Below are positions 44,322 to 55,506 of a DNA stretch of 64,000 nt, piece after piece. The notes beneath the pieces were generated by a model. It saw only the letters and a program-made list of their open reading frames with translations, was not told the origin of the DNA and ran no database searches. Origin of the DNA: Chamaelirium japonicum. Taxonomy: Eukaryota; Streptophyta; Magnoliopsida; Liliales; Melanthiaceae. Position 1 is the stretch's first letter, and each line of letters begins with the position of its first letter. Where the stretch lies: assembly GCA_947650365.1 (NCBI GenBank), contig OX393551.1, forward strand, positions 3,548,001 to 3,612,000. Reading direction: 5' to 3'. The translations under genes and the position numbers were made by a program.

Positions 44322-44422
44322 GCACCGCTATGGGTTTCGTAAGAACTACGTAGTTAAGCGTGCTCGGGCGAGAGCAATACTAGGATGGGTGACCTCCCTG
44401 GGATGTTCTCGTGCGAGCACGG
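44322..44422 (+). other. 5S rRNA-derived segment, Cassandra LTR 2
   Basis: Same segment with a few changes (gaactacgtag). Confidence 0.9.
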
Positions 44423-46344
44423 ACAAAGCAGACAATATCTTGTGTTTAAGGCGGATGTTACATGGTTACTTTTATTCCACCGATCAACTAATATGTTATG
44501 CGCCACAATGTAGAAACTTGATTCTTCACTTTCTTGCTTCCCTTTGTGCCGGTATACCACTTTCTTCACCTTTTCAATCTTAGTATCCCACATGTCGTAA
44601 ATCAAATGTAGAGAGGGCTTATCTGTAACGGCAAATCGAAGCATCTCATAAATTAGATCGGTGAAAGAAAGTATATAATCGATCTTGTCCCACCACAAAT
44701 CATTCAATACAGTGTCCTTCACAAATTGTGTTTTTCCCACATCATCCTCCCTATAAGTAGCCCACTTCTCGCTAATGACCATTTGTTGTAGACCACATTT
44801 AATGAGCTTGAATCGCTTTAACATTATAATCACCGAAGCAAGCCTTGTTTCGGCAACCGAAGGCAACTTCAAACTAACAAATTCATTAAAAAAGGCCAAC
44901 CTCATCGAGTGGTTGTATATAAAGTTTTTTATCACCATTACATCCTCGGCACCCTCCATAATCCAATGGCATTCATCGTAGACTACATCATTTCTTTCGG
45001 AATGCTTCGAGGCGCATATATTCTTAAGTATGAATTGATATAGGGAATTGCATTCAAATATACAGCACAAATTATAAGCCAAAGAGCTGAAATAAAACAA
45101 CATTCCCATGTTTATGCTATTTCAATGGTAACAAAAAATCAAATAGCTAGTAGAAGCAGCTTCAAACCCCTTCAGAGTATATTAAGCTTTTAAAATATTA
45201 AAAAATCAATTAAGCTTTTAAAATATTAAAAAGATTGTGGTGACGCATGGAGTCCAAAATATGTGAGAATATGTCCTTCAATAATCATTCCCACCGACTT
45301 GCATACGGGAGTATTGTCAGTCACAATTTGCACCACATTTTGAGGGCCAACTTCTTGAATGGTCATTTTCATCAAATTAGCAATGAAGAACTTGTCCTTG
45401 AACTCACCTTCGCAGTTGACAGCTTTTAAGAATATAGGCCCGCTCTCTGTCACCGCCATGAAGTTGATGAGTGGCCTCCTCTGAGCATCCGTCCATCCAT
45501 CGGTGACAATGCTAACCCCCTTCTCCTTCCACGTTCCCTTTATAGGCTCCAACAATCATTCAATATTGGCCCTCTCTCTTTGTAGGAGCGTAGTACTCAA
45601 AGAGTTGTAGCGAGGAGGAACAAAACCAGTAATAGCATTGTTGGCGGCAAATGTATAGGAGCTCACGTAATAAGGGATCCTTGCAAAGTGGAAGAGCAAC
45701 CCTCCGGTGTCGAACATTCTCGCAATCTAACTTCTCAATTGTTCTCGAACTTCAACATTGAATGCCTTCTCTATGGCGATATTTTCAGAAGTCTTCCTCT
45801 TTTTCGAGTCAAAACCCTCCTTTCTAAATAAGCCAAACGTACCTACTCCCAAATTAGCAAAGGGAGTCCCATGGGCTTAGCTATATGAAGATGAAAGAGG
45901 AACTTGTGAGGATTTTAACCGCGCTTCAGCTTCTTCTGTTACTCTTTCTAGTTCTGCAAGAATTGGTGGTGTCACTTTTGCACAAACTCTAATTCCTTTA
46001 TTCGGAATCTTTAGAAGATGCGCCTTCACCCGAAAATACGATTCGTTGAATGATTGGTTGTAAAAGCTGCATTGAAACTTAGTGTTCCCACCCCTTTCAC
46101 ACGATTTTTCCACATTGCTAACATACTTTCAAAGGGAACACTGATCATCTAGCTCCCCACCAGAGAGAGTTGAGCCGGTAGAACTTATACTTCCACAGGC
46201 AGAAGTCATAGGTCTATATTTATCTATCTTTTGTACAATTTATATACAAATCATGCATTACCAATATGAATAAGAAAAAGGAACAATATGATTTAATAAA
46301 TCCAATTAAAATAGAACCCATATTTCAATCAGTACCGAAGCATG

Positions 46345-46860
46345 CCTTCAATCATGAGATTTGAAAAAAAAAACAGAAAAACAATCGTGCCTTCAATCCG
46401 TCCAGCAGAAGACCAGCAAGATGGGTTTCGGCCTGATTGTTAGGATTTCGGCCGAAACCCTAACAATCCGAGCGAAACTCACTCGAGACTTTGGATTTTT
46501 AAAAAAACCCTTCGATCATGCCTTCAATCATGTGATTTAAAAAAAAAAACAGAAAAAGCAACTGTGCCGTCAGTCCGTCCAGCAGAAGATCAGCAAGGTG
46601 AGTTTTGGCCTAATTGTTAGGGTTTCAGCCAAAACCGGCAAGGTTTTGGCAGCCAAAACCCTAATAATCCAAGCGAAACTCACTTGAGGCTTTGGATTTA
46701 AAAAAAAAACCCTTCGATCATTCCTTCAATCATGTGATTTGAAAAAAAAAACCCAGAAAAACCAACTGTGCCCGTCACTCCATCCAGCAGTAGACCCGCA
46801 AGGTGGGTTTTAGCCTGAGCCGAAACCCTACCAATCCGAGCAGAAGAGAAGAAGAAAAGG
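46345..46860. repeat. Three tandem units of ~180-200 bp upstream of the hAT gene
   Basis: Units start with ccttcaatcatg at about 46345, 46521 and 46723. Each has an A-run, gtccagcag.aga, a tttcggccgaaaccctaac-like palindrome and cactygagrctttgga. They lie 5' of the hAT transposase, so they could be its subterminal region. Confidence 0.8.
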
Positions 46861-46904
46861 AGTAAAGAAGAAAAGAAAAAAAAAACTGAGCAAGTCTCAG
46901 TCGC

Positions 46905-46985
46905 CTGGTCGGTGTGGTCGCCGCCTCGTCGTTGTCACCTGGTCGGTGTGGTTGTCGCCTCATTGTCACCTGGTCGGTGTGGTTG
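46905..46985. repeat. Minisatellite cctggtcggtgtggt
   Basis: Three imperfect copies of cctggtcggtgtggttg with gtcgcctc spacers. Confidence 0.8.
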
Positions 46986-47207
46986 CTTCCCCTCTCTCGC
47001 TCTCCAACGAGGTCGGCCACGGAATCCTCTGAGAGCCCGACCGATCTCTGAGGTTTAGTTATAACCTACAAAATGAACCACAACCATCCGTTACACCCAG
47101 TGGATCAGTGAATCGCACGCACACAATCCCAAATGTCCAACCAGTTGACGTCGCATCCAATCAGTGCGATTCACCGGCTGGGTTTGATCGATTATCACTT
47201 ACACCCC

Positions 47208-47400
47208 CTCATGTTTAAAACCCTACAAATCCCCCCAATACGTATCCCCAACGTATCGAGGCCGAATCCCCAGCATATCAAAATTGTTTTTTTTTTAATT
47301 CCGATACTTTGTAGCCGTATCGGATACGTATCTCGCCATATCGGACCGTATCGGAGTATCGGAAAGTATTCGATATGGGTACGACACCTGTTTTAATGTA
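47208..47400. mobile_element. Possible hAT-like short element with cgtatcgg words
   Basis: The left phrase catgtttaaaaccct and right phrase gttttaatg could be the ends. The interior has eight or so words like gtatcgg and ccgtatcgga around a T-run. No 8-bp target duplication was found. Confidence 0.4.
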
Positions 47401-47501
47401 TCGGTGTATCCCAGTCGATGACGGTTTCCCTTTGCGTCCCGCATCACAGAGGCCTGGAAATGCCTTCACCCGAGAGCTACTCAATAAAATTGTTGGCATC
47501 A

Positions 47502-49057
47502 TGATGTAGGCACCGATAAGGGGCGCTACAATCCTAAGCCTATAAGACTTATATTTGGTCACAAAACTAAGATTATATTATCAACATAGCGCAATATTTT
47601 CAAAAGGACAGCAAACGATGACTTGTAACACGCAGATCTATAGCCAATATGCAACCGTTATCAAGTCTAATTAAAAGATTTAATGAGATAAGATATAATC
47701 CTTCCACAAAACAGAATTTCAGCAAATAATAATGTTAATTACAGCAGTAGATTTCAAGTTCAAGGAGTTCATATGCAGCAGATTTTCAAAGAAATATGTT
47801 GCAAAGGGTTCCGATATAATATATGTGGCCATAATGACGACTAGGCATAAATTAGGCTTCAAGTAGAGATGATATGGGGAGTACCAGTGCTTTAAACTTG
47901 GGAAAACTAGGCCGAGTCATCCGAGTCGACTCAACTCGGTCAGTTTTCGAGTTGAGTTATTGGGCCGAGTCGGACTGAGTTTGGATAAAACTCGGCCGAG
48001 TTAGACCGAGTTTACTCGACTCTGTCGACTTTCGAGTCGAGTCCAAGTTTAGAGTTTTTAAACAATGGGGAGTACTAGGGCAACAATGCGAAGTGGAAGC
48101 GATGAAAATAAAGGAAAAAGATTGCGGATTTGAAGAACAAGATCAAATAAAGGATAGATACTGCTTTGGGTTTCCCGTCATGGGTCGATGCAAGGATGCG
48201 ACGAGGATCCCACTCACCGTGCAAGGCCGAACGTCGAAAAGAAGCCAGATCCTTTGGAGAAACGAAGCCGAGGCCTACTCAAGGTGAAGTAGAGGAATTG
48301 GCGAGGGTCGAGGACACGAGTCTCTCTCGAAAGCTCTCACGAAGAGGCACAAAACTCATCAAAATCCGAACCCTTTTTTTCTCTTCTTTTTATAATCTAG
48401 GGTTTCACGATGGATGGCGGAAATCAAACAAAGGGAAATGGATGGTGGGATGGATGGACAATAAAAGGAACCAAATAAAGGGAAAGAAAAAGAAGAAAGA
48501 GGAGAAAGAAGGAGGTGCACGAGAGTGGGGGATGGCTTCCGCATGAAAAGAAAGCACGGAGGGGGGTGTTTCGCATGGGTAAAACCGAGAGGAGAGAGAG
48601 AGAGAGAGAGACAAGATGAGTTGGGGGAAAGGCCCTTTTGGGCTTATCTCAAAAGCCCATTAACCTCCTAATTGAAGCCCAGTGATGCCACATCATCTAA
48701 TTATTAAGTTAATTCGGTTTCAATATCTAATCTCGACCGTCGGCACCCCGCAAGCACACACAGCACAGATTTTATTAATATAATGCAGAAACTCATCTGA
48801 AAGAGCCCGAATTCAATCCAAAAAACCCTGGAATGAGACCATGGACATCCCCATGATTTGGGCAAGAACAAGACTAAATAAAACTGCAAAAAATGGTCCA
48901 AAAACATGAAAAATAGGCCTAAAGCTGACAGTAAACAACTAAATAACCTAATACATATAATGTCCTCCAAACAAAAATAAAGATGCAATAAAATAAAGGC
49001 TCTGACAGTGAACTGATGATGCAGTGATGATCGGATGATGTTGATCAGGCTGCATCA
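47502..49057. repeat. Solo LTR, diverged relative of the 18.6 kb array LTR
   Basis: TGATGTAGGCACC...GGCTGCATCA with a perfect target duplication CATCA (47497-47501 and 49058-49062). It is collinear with 18592-19850: aggcaccgataagg.gc.ctacaatcct near the start, gggtttcccgtcatgggtcg at 48168, and gaccatggacatccccatga at 48837. It is 1556 bp long, partly because of a nested short element. Clearly older than the array. Confidence 0.9.
47885..48067. mobile_element. Short non-autonomous hAT element, 183 bp, with ccgagtc words
   Basis: Ends CAGTGCTTTAAAC and, reversed, CATTGTTTAAAAAC. The 8-bp target duplication GGGAGTAC (47877-47884 and 48068-48075) is perfect. The interior is made of ccgagtc, actcggccgagt and gtcgagtc words. 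It is nested in the solo LTR. Confidence 0.85.
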
Positions 49058-49062
49058 CATCA

Positions 49063-49949
49063 TGCCATGTTTTAGACACTTCGTTGGTATCATTCAAAAG
49101 CAGATTGATCTCGCACCAACAATTCCATGTGTCATTTATTTTTCTTGCCCAACAAATCTTGTGCATGCTCTGATCATATGAATTTTTTGAGTTCAAGCAT
49201 GACCTCTACCGGGTATCGTCTTAGTTCGAAGCACTTCTCTCTTTCAAGTCATGATGTTACACAAATTTAATCACTCTGCAAGGAAGTAAACAAAGGCCGA
49301 CAGAAATTAAGAGTGTATCAATGCCAAAGGGTGATAAAAGAAAATGGCAGGTCACGATTGCTCAACTTGCAGTCCATGCAGATCAAAACATCCTTTTATC
49401 AAACGTTATCATAAAGTACAATCAAAGAAATATTGAACACAAAATGTCCACTCATTGTTTCATTGCAATCCATACAAGTTTGGTGCAAACAAGTCAACTG
49501 ACAAATTTAAAATCCAGTAATCAACTATATCATTGTAACTAAAACTTAACAAGATTCATTATCTTTTCGCAAAATTAGTTAGTCACAGACTGCAAAATAA
49601 CATCTTTGAATGTAGAACTAATTTTTTAGAGAGGAAGTAGCTTACTCAAACAATGAAACTAATTGCATAAATCCACGAAAAGGGCACCACTGAATTCCAA
49701 AAGGCTGCAGAGAATATTCACCAGAATAACAATATTAACCTACAATTGGAATCATCATGCATTGTATTGCAGATGTATGACAAAAGCACAGTTTAGAAAG
49801 CAAAAGATTGTGAAATAGTATACTGAATCCATTGTTAACAAGTTAAACTTATGCAAACGAGCATAATTGGGACTTACTGCAACAATCTAACAAGGTGTCA
49901 CACTCAGATTCTTCTAACGATGACTGTAATAGCTTTTCATTTTTCAATA
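49063..49949. other. No gene recognised
   Basis: AT-rich single-copy-looking DNA with only short frames. It could be intron or intergenic sequence. Confidence 0.4.
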
Positions 49950-50165
49950 TTTGATACCAAATGCAAGCAAAATACATAAGAAAACAGCATTGAGGACCTT
50001 CCAATTTTTTTTTCAATCAAGTTACTCCAAAAAGATATAGATCTCAATTATGGGCCTATTTAATACCAAGTGCAAGCAAAATACAGAAGAAAACAGCATT
50101 GAGGATCTCCCAATTTTCTTTTCAATCAAGTTACTCTAAAAAGATAGAGATCCATGATTATGGGT
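49950..50165. repeat. Direct duplication of ~118 bp
   Basis: The block from ttgataccaaatgcaagc (about 49950) recurs at about 50068 (taataccaagtgcaagc) and includes aaaacagcattgaggayctycc and caatcaagttactc, with about ten differences. Confidence 0.85.
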
Positions 50166-50627
50166 ATATCAGAATAGAGTGCCTTAAGCTTTCAAATCTG
50201 CATAAATTTAAGCATGAATTCATCAGTCAATGGATGTGGCAATACTAATAAGTGGACAGTTCTTGCGTTGTCGAGGATAACAGTGAATTACTGAATTTGT
50301 CATTCCTATTATTTATTAGGAACCAACATTTTTATTATTTATAGCTAGTAGATCTACATTTTAGTTTTACAGCTTTCCGTTCCAAGTGTTAAACTGTATG
50401 TAACTCGCAAATCTATACCAGCTATGGTGCATTAACATGCTATCTTGCCATTTTCATTTCCCCATTGATCATTCTCCTACAAATTAAAAGATATTATCTA
50501 CCTAGAGTAAGAGGATGCATGGATATAACTCTTTAGATGGATTAGTCTTGATAGTTAATGATTTACACCTATCAAGGAATGAATATGTAAGGATCACATT
50601 TGAAAACCAAATTGTAATGAAATATAC

Positions 50628-50631
<4 letters not shown>
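50166..50631. other. No gene recognised
   Basis: AT-rich, featureless. Confidence 0.4.

Positions 50632-50702
<71 letters not shown>
50632..50702. repeat. TA microsatellite at the LINE 3' end
   Basis: Uninterrupted TA dinucleotides directly beyond the 3' end of the minus-strand LINE. Confidence 0.95.
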
Positions 50703-50705
<3 letters not shown>

Positions 50706-52910
50706 AGCGGAATTCCTCTCCAAGGTGGAGAGGATGGGGTTAAGCCATACCCCAAGCTATTAATAATAAAATAGATACTGGAAGGAAATTACAATAGGAG
50801 GAGAGAGGGAGAGATCAAAGTCCCTAATTTAGAGGAAAAATGCGTGCTCTAGCTCTTTGCAGACATATTAATGGCAGACCAGGTCTCTTCGACTGAAGAT
50901 TGCTTATTACAGAAAATTCACGAGTTCCTCTCTTTCCAGATCCCCCAGCAAGTGCAGGTTGAAAGAAAATCCCAAGCCACATAAAAATCCTTCTTAATGT
51001 TTCTCTTTTGCCACAAAGTCCAAAGGGAGAAAATAGATCCCGGATGACCACGAACGCCAAGTGTGGTCCTGAGTCGCATCCAAAGCACTTTTGCGAAGGG
51101 ACATTGCAGCATTAGGTGATTGATATCCTCTCTATTGCCTCCACAGAGTACACAGTTGATGCCAGAGATCCCAGGGTGTTGCCGACGCTGAAGTTGAACC
51201 TTAGTCAAAAGTCTATCTCTGAATATACGACATTTGAGGGGAGCCAGAGATTTCCATAGATGAGAGGCCACAGGGCAGATAGTACCACCACGGTTGAAAA
51301 ATTTGTAGAAGGAATTAACCGTGAAGGCGTCTGTGGTAAAGAACTTCCAGATGGAGATGTCAATAGTCAGTGAAAGAGAGAAATGGTCAAGTCTGTGCAG
51401 TTCCTAAAGTTGAACTTGAAGATCGCCCGATATAATACGCCAAAACTTAATAGACCAAGTGGTGTTGCCTGATGAGGTCGAGATTTGAGATCTGACAGTT
51501 GCATTCTGGTCCAAAGCAATAAGGAAAAGGTCATAAAAAAAGGGCGGCCAGCGTGATATCTCTGACCCATTGATCCGTCCAAAACTTGATACACGACCAT
51601 CACCCAAAACTAACTTGGTACCACATTTGAACGGTGCAGTGCAGCTACCCGCTGGATGCCTTTCCAAAAGGGAAAAATCTTACCCGATCTCCTACTACCA
51701 GCTTGAATAGGAGAAAATCGTCTAAAATACCTATCCTTAATAACTCGTGACCATATATCATCTTGGCTGTGTTGAATGCACCACCACCACTTGTCCAACA
51801 TGACTTTGTTGAAGTCACGCAGACCAAGAACTCCGAGGCCGCCTTGATCTCTGGATTTGCACACGACTCCCTAGCTGACTAAGTGTAGGAGCCGGACTGG
51901 CCATCCGCTCCTCTCCATAAAAACAAGCTGCGTATAGTGTCAATACACTTGATGACCCGCGCCGGGATGAAGTAGAAAACGAGATAGTAAGAGGGAATTG
52001 AAGAATGGACTGAGTTAACGAGGGTCAGACGACCTCCAAGGGAGAGATGACGGCTTTGCCACCCAGTCAATCGCACTTCTACTTTCTCAATCACCTTGGT
52101 CCAGTCCTGCCTCTTGAGTCTAGCGTTAGGCCTAGATATTTGAAAGGGAGGCTGTCCAGACAACAATTGAGCATGGTAGCTAACATCTTCCCTCTACTGA
52201 CATCAGGCCCCTCATAGAAAAGAGAGGACATAGCGAAATTGATACGTAGACCGAAACAAAACTCTATGCCGTATAGAATGATTTTGAGCACCAGAATTTG
52301 TTCCTTTTTGGCTTGACAAAAAAGGATCGTGCATCATCGAAATGAAGATTAGTAATCGATCAGGAATTACCTCTCACCCCAGAGAAGAGATTAGCTTCGC
52401 AGGCTCGTCGAAAAATAGCATAAAAAGTGTCCACAACAATAATGAAGAGAACATGAGAGAGGACCATCCTTGTTTCAATCCCTTCCTCATCAGAAATTGA
52501 TCACCTGAGACACCATTAATAAAATAAGAGAGCTTTGAGGTCGATAGGCACAAAAAGATCCAAGAGAGCCATATCGGGGGGAACCCTTCTTCCTTCAGAG
52601 TGTCAATAACGAAAGACCAGTGAAGTCAATCGAAAGCTTTCTCGTAGTCAAGCTTTAGCACATCTCCTTCCTCTTTGCGCTCCTTGATGTTGTAAAGAAT
52701 CTCCTGGACTGCCGCAACGCTATCCCTTTGATAAAAGCTGATTGGGTAGGGTTGATGATGTTGTTCATAATAGGAGTTAATCTATTCGCCAGAATCTTCG
52801 TGGCAATCTTATAGATGTAATTCTAGAGGTTGATGGGTCTAAACTGGGCAATATTTGAAGCTCCTTGAGAATTGGGGATCAGCACCAATAAAGAGTAATT
52901 AAGGGTACTG
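50703..52910 (-). pseudogene. LINE (L1-type) reverse transcriptase and C-terminal part, 5'-truncated
   Basis: Minus strand: RT motifs VLKLDYEKAFD (about 52660), EEGFPPIWLSWIFLCLS and MRKGLKQGW; the thumb side LKRQDWTKVIEKVEVRLTGWQSRHLSLGGRLTLVNSV (about 52100-52000); CKSRDQGGLGVLGLRDFNKVMLDKWWW (51860-51780); and the zinc-binding zf-RVT region SHLWKSLAPLKCRIF...CVLCGGNREDINHLMLQCPFAKVLW (51271-51080). Several frameshifts and stops, and the catalytic F-x-D-D motif is not readable. Endonuclease and ORF1 are missing, typical 5' truncation. Known role: target-primed reverse transcription. Confidence 0.87.
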
Positions 52911-53344
52911 ATTAAGCATTATATAATATGTTATAAAATTATTTAAACAGCCTACTGATTAAGGGTATTCTAGTAAGCCTCCTGATAAATTAAATTGTTA
53001 CTGGGTTTAGAAACACCATGACAAACCAAGGGTGGATGTCAAAACCCTCCAGGTCCCCTTTTTTGCTGCCTTTGTTTACTGCCATATTTTTTTATTTTCT
53101 AGAAGCATATTACATTAGAAAAGAAAAAATAAATAAAAGCTTGGGAGAATCCAGACCTTATTTTTCTTGCGTTTCCATATCTGGATCTTCATGTACCCCT
53201 CTTTATATCAGGAGTTTTGGTGTTTAAATGGTTTGATGAAGACAAATATGTATAAAACGGATAAGCATGTAGACAACATATTGGAATTTACAAGATGGAT
53301 GTCCTTCGGAGATATGAATAGGCTATTTCCTGGGAACATGGACT
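52911..53344. other. Spacer, no gene recognised
   Basis: AT-rich. Its only structure is gattaagggta repeated near 52905 and 52957. Confidence 0.4.
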
Positions 53345-53522
53345 TGAATTTTTGGAAATACATTGAGTAGCACCACAATGTGGAGGTACTTATAGCCACT
53401 TGGAGTCCAAAAACATGGTTGATCGTTGGGGATATGAACATGCATATTTCATAGGAACATGGATATTGAATTGTTGGAAATATGTTGAGAAGCACCACAA
53501 TGTCAAGATGTATTTATAGCCA
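53345..53522. repeat. Two tandem units of ~123 bp
   Basis: The unit ttggaaatayrttgagwagcaccacaatgt...tttatagcc occurs at about 53348 and 53471, with about fifteen differences. Confidence 0.75.
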
Positions 53523-54298
53523 AGGTACAAAAAATCGATATATTTCGCGAAATATCGTGAAATATATCGGAAAAATGAAAACCCAAAACGAAATCCCACC
53601 TACAGTCTCGATCAGAACTGGAAATGTCAAAATATCGAGCGGTTTCGCGAAATATCGCGATATTTCCACGAAATATTTCCATATCCACGAAATATCGCGA
53701 GATTTTGTCGAAATTTCGTGAAAAGTTCAAAACATTTCACGAAATATATCCAAAATGGTGGGACTGACTAGTTATAAAAGGGAGCTTGTGGCCTGGTTCT
53801 TAGTAGCTTTCGACATTTACTTTAAGTTATTATATGTAAATAAGCAAATACCCCCCCCCCATTTGATTTCAATAAAAATACCAAAAAAATCAAAAACCAA
53901 CGGAATCAAAAAAGTAAAGTTTCAGTTTTAGTAGAAGAAAACAGTTTTCATGGTTTTTAATAAAATCCACATGGTGAGAAAAATCATTAAATCAACTCCT
54001 TTCTAGCTCAAACAATTCCACAAGATGTAGAAGTACGAGTGCATCTAGAAAACCATGGTCCTTCTTAGGAAATTTTGAATGTATAAAAACTTTTCTATAT
54101 AAAAACTCTTTTTCAAACTTAGTAAAAAACGTGTTTCACAATTCAGCATAATTTTTGCACAATTTCAAACTTACATAACTTTCTTGTTTTAAGTCCACTT
54201 TCAAAATTGTTTGAAATATTATTTTAACAATTAACTAATCTTTATTTTGAAAATATTTTTATCCAAAAAAAAAAGATTTGAAAAATATATATCAAAAC
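53523..54298 (+). mobile_element. AT-rich hAT-like repeat, copy R2, left part
   Basis: Begins CAAGGTACAAAAAATCG. About 230 bp follow of cgaaatatcgcgatatttcc-type words, then an AT-rich body with tatgtaaataagcaaatacccc (about 53833). It is interrupted at 54298 by gypsy B (target duplication AAAAC). 59390-59681 has the same words and ends CAAGGTTCGAAATC read inward, so it may be the other end. The flanking 8 bp do not match, so this pairing is unproven. Confidence 0.6.
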
Positions 54299-55494
54299 TG
54301 ATGGGATGCGTATGCTTGAAATAAACCAAGTGCAGAATTTAAAACATTAAATCAGATTTCAGCATGTATAAACAAATTTCAGCAATGTTTAGAATCACGA
54401 TTCAACATTCAGTCATTACCAATTAGATTTAATTCAAAGAAACAATAAAATTGACCAGATGAGACTTAATTTCAGATTAATAAAACTGAATTCCAGCAAT
54501 GAAGCAATGACAATCTCTAACAAATAAGGCCAATGTCTCAATAACCAACAAAAGATCTAACGATAAACCTAATGGATGAGATTCTCGGGAAAAACAAAAT
54601 ATTAGGAGTCCTAAGATGAAATCAGCAATAAGGCCGGTTGCGGGAAAGAAAATATCACATGAAAAGATCAGAGGCTAATCCAAACCGTGCGTTGGTCAAT
54701 GCCGGCGGCTTTCCGAGGCTCCGTTGTTGCAGATGAATGGCGCGGAAGGGGAGGCGTGGTCCAGAAGACGGGGTGAAGAAGCCGAGACGAGGGATCTTTG
54801 AAGACGAAGAAACTCCACGTCGATCTTCCGTGAAGCCGTAGACGAAGTGCGAGGCGACGGGATAGAAGCTTGCGGAAGGAAGAATAGACTAGAAGCAAAG
54901 AGGATTTCGTCGGAAGGAATACACCGAGCAAGATATCCGCTTCTCCGTTGTTAGGGTTTCAATTCAATTCATCTCCCCTTCTCTCAATTAGGGTTTAGAA
55001 ATTATAGGGGAAACAAACAAGGGAACAAAAAAGGAAAGAAAGAGAGAGAGAGGCCGGTCGGGTAGAGAGAGAGAGAGACGCACGGGTGAGAGAGGGATCG
55101 GGAGGTGTCCGCGAGAGAGAGAGGGAGGGCCGGTCGGGTAGGTTTTTAGGTTAGGGTTTTGGGTTTTGATTCTCCTTTGAATCTCATCCATTGAGATTAA
55201 ATCTAACTTAAGATCCTACGGCCTAAAACCTAACACAGAAATGAGTCAGTTCGGCATATGTGGCTCGAACCGGATGCGAACATGGCTTGCACCTACCCAA
55301 ACCAGAAATAAAAACTGAAATAACTAAAGATCCGTTGGTCAGATCGAAATATAGTAAAAACCAAAGTTGTCGGGCTTCGATTGAGCTTTCCACTGATGCA
55401 GACGGATCGACGATCGGCTTCCTGGATCTCCGGAGAGGATGAAAATACACGATCAGCTGTAGAAAAACTGCACGTAGTAGGCTCGTCTGCATCA
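54299..55494 (-). repeat. 3' LTR of gypsy B
   Basis: TGATGGGATGCG...CTGCATCA on the plus strand; 1196 bp. Confidence 0.92.
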
Positions 55495-55506
55495 AGTCCC
55501 CCGGAC

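Larger units (their letters stand above)
43721..44462 (+). mobile_element. Cassandra TRIM retrotransposon, 742 bp, inside the hAT gene
   Basis: LTRs at 43721-44067 (347 bp) and 44148-44462 (315 bp), TGTGACRACCAAGAT...GATGTTACA. The internal 80 bp has the primer site tggtatcagagccgg (44071-44085) and the tract ctaagggggttggat before the second LTR. The flanks tggtg and tggtt form an imperfect 5-bp target duplication. The first LTR carries a small internal duplication (acatagaagrcrcgtttt near 43880). Confidence 0.92.
42983..46113 (-). pseudogene. hAT transposase, interrupted and mutated
   Basis: In minus-strand order: a BED-type finger at 46113-45970 (GGNTKFQCSFYNQSF...RVKAHLLKI), where the second zinc-binding Cys is Tyr; a DUF659 region at 45700-45226 (TWKEKGVSIVTDGWTDAQRRP, VQIVTDNTP); a central part at 45109-44470 (ASKHSERNDVVYDECHWIMEG, LPSVAETRLASVIIMLKRF); and the C-terminal dimerisation region at 43594-43279 (ARPWWIVYGASMPMLQNIALKLLGQPCSS), followed by a stop and then related codons to about 42983. 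An intron is likely at about 43600-43683. A Cassandra element (43721-44462) splits the frame between DRWNKSN and TPIHCLAHSLNHR. Known role: cut-and-paste transposition with 8-bp duplications. Dead copy. Confidence 0.88.

Noticed and set aside
46345-46860. CRISPR-like array
   Set aside because: Units are 180-200 bp and diverged, with no short repeat/spacer pattern, and this is plant DNA.
50515-50723. Open frames with long IYIYIY runs
   Set aside because: Translation of a TA microsatellite.
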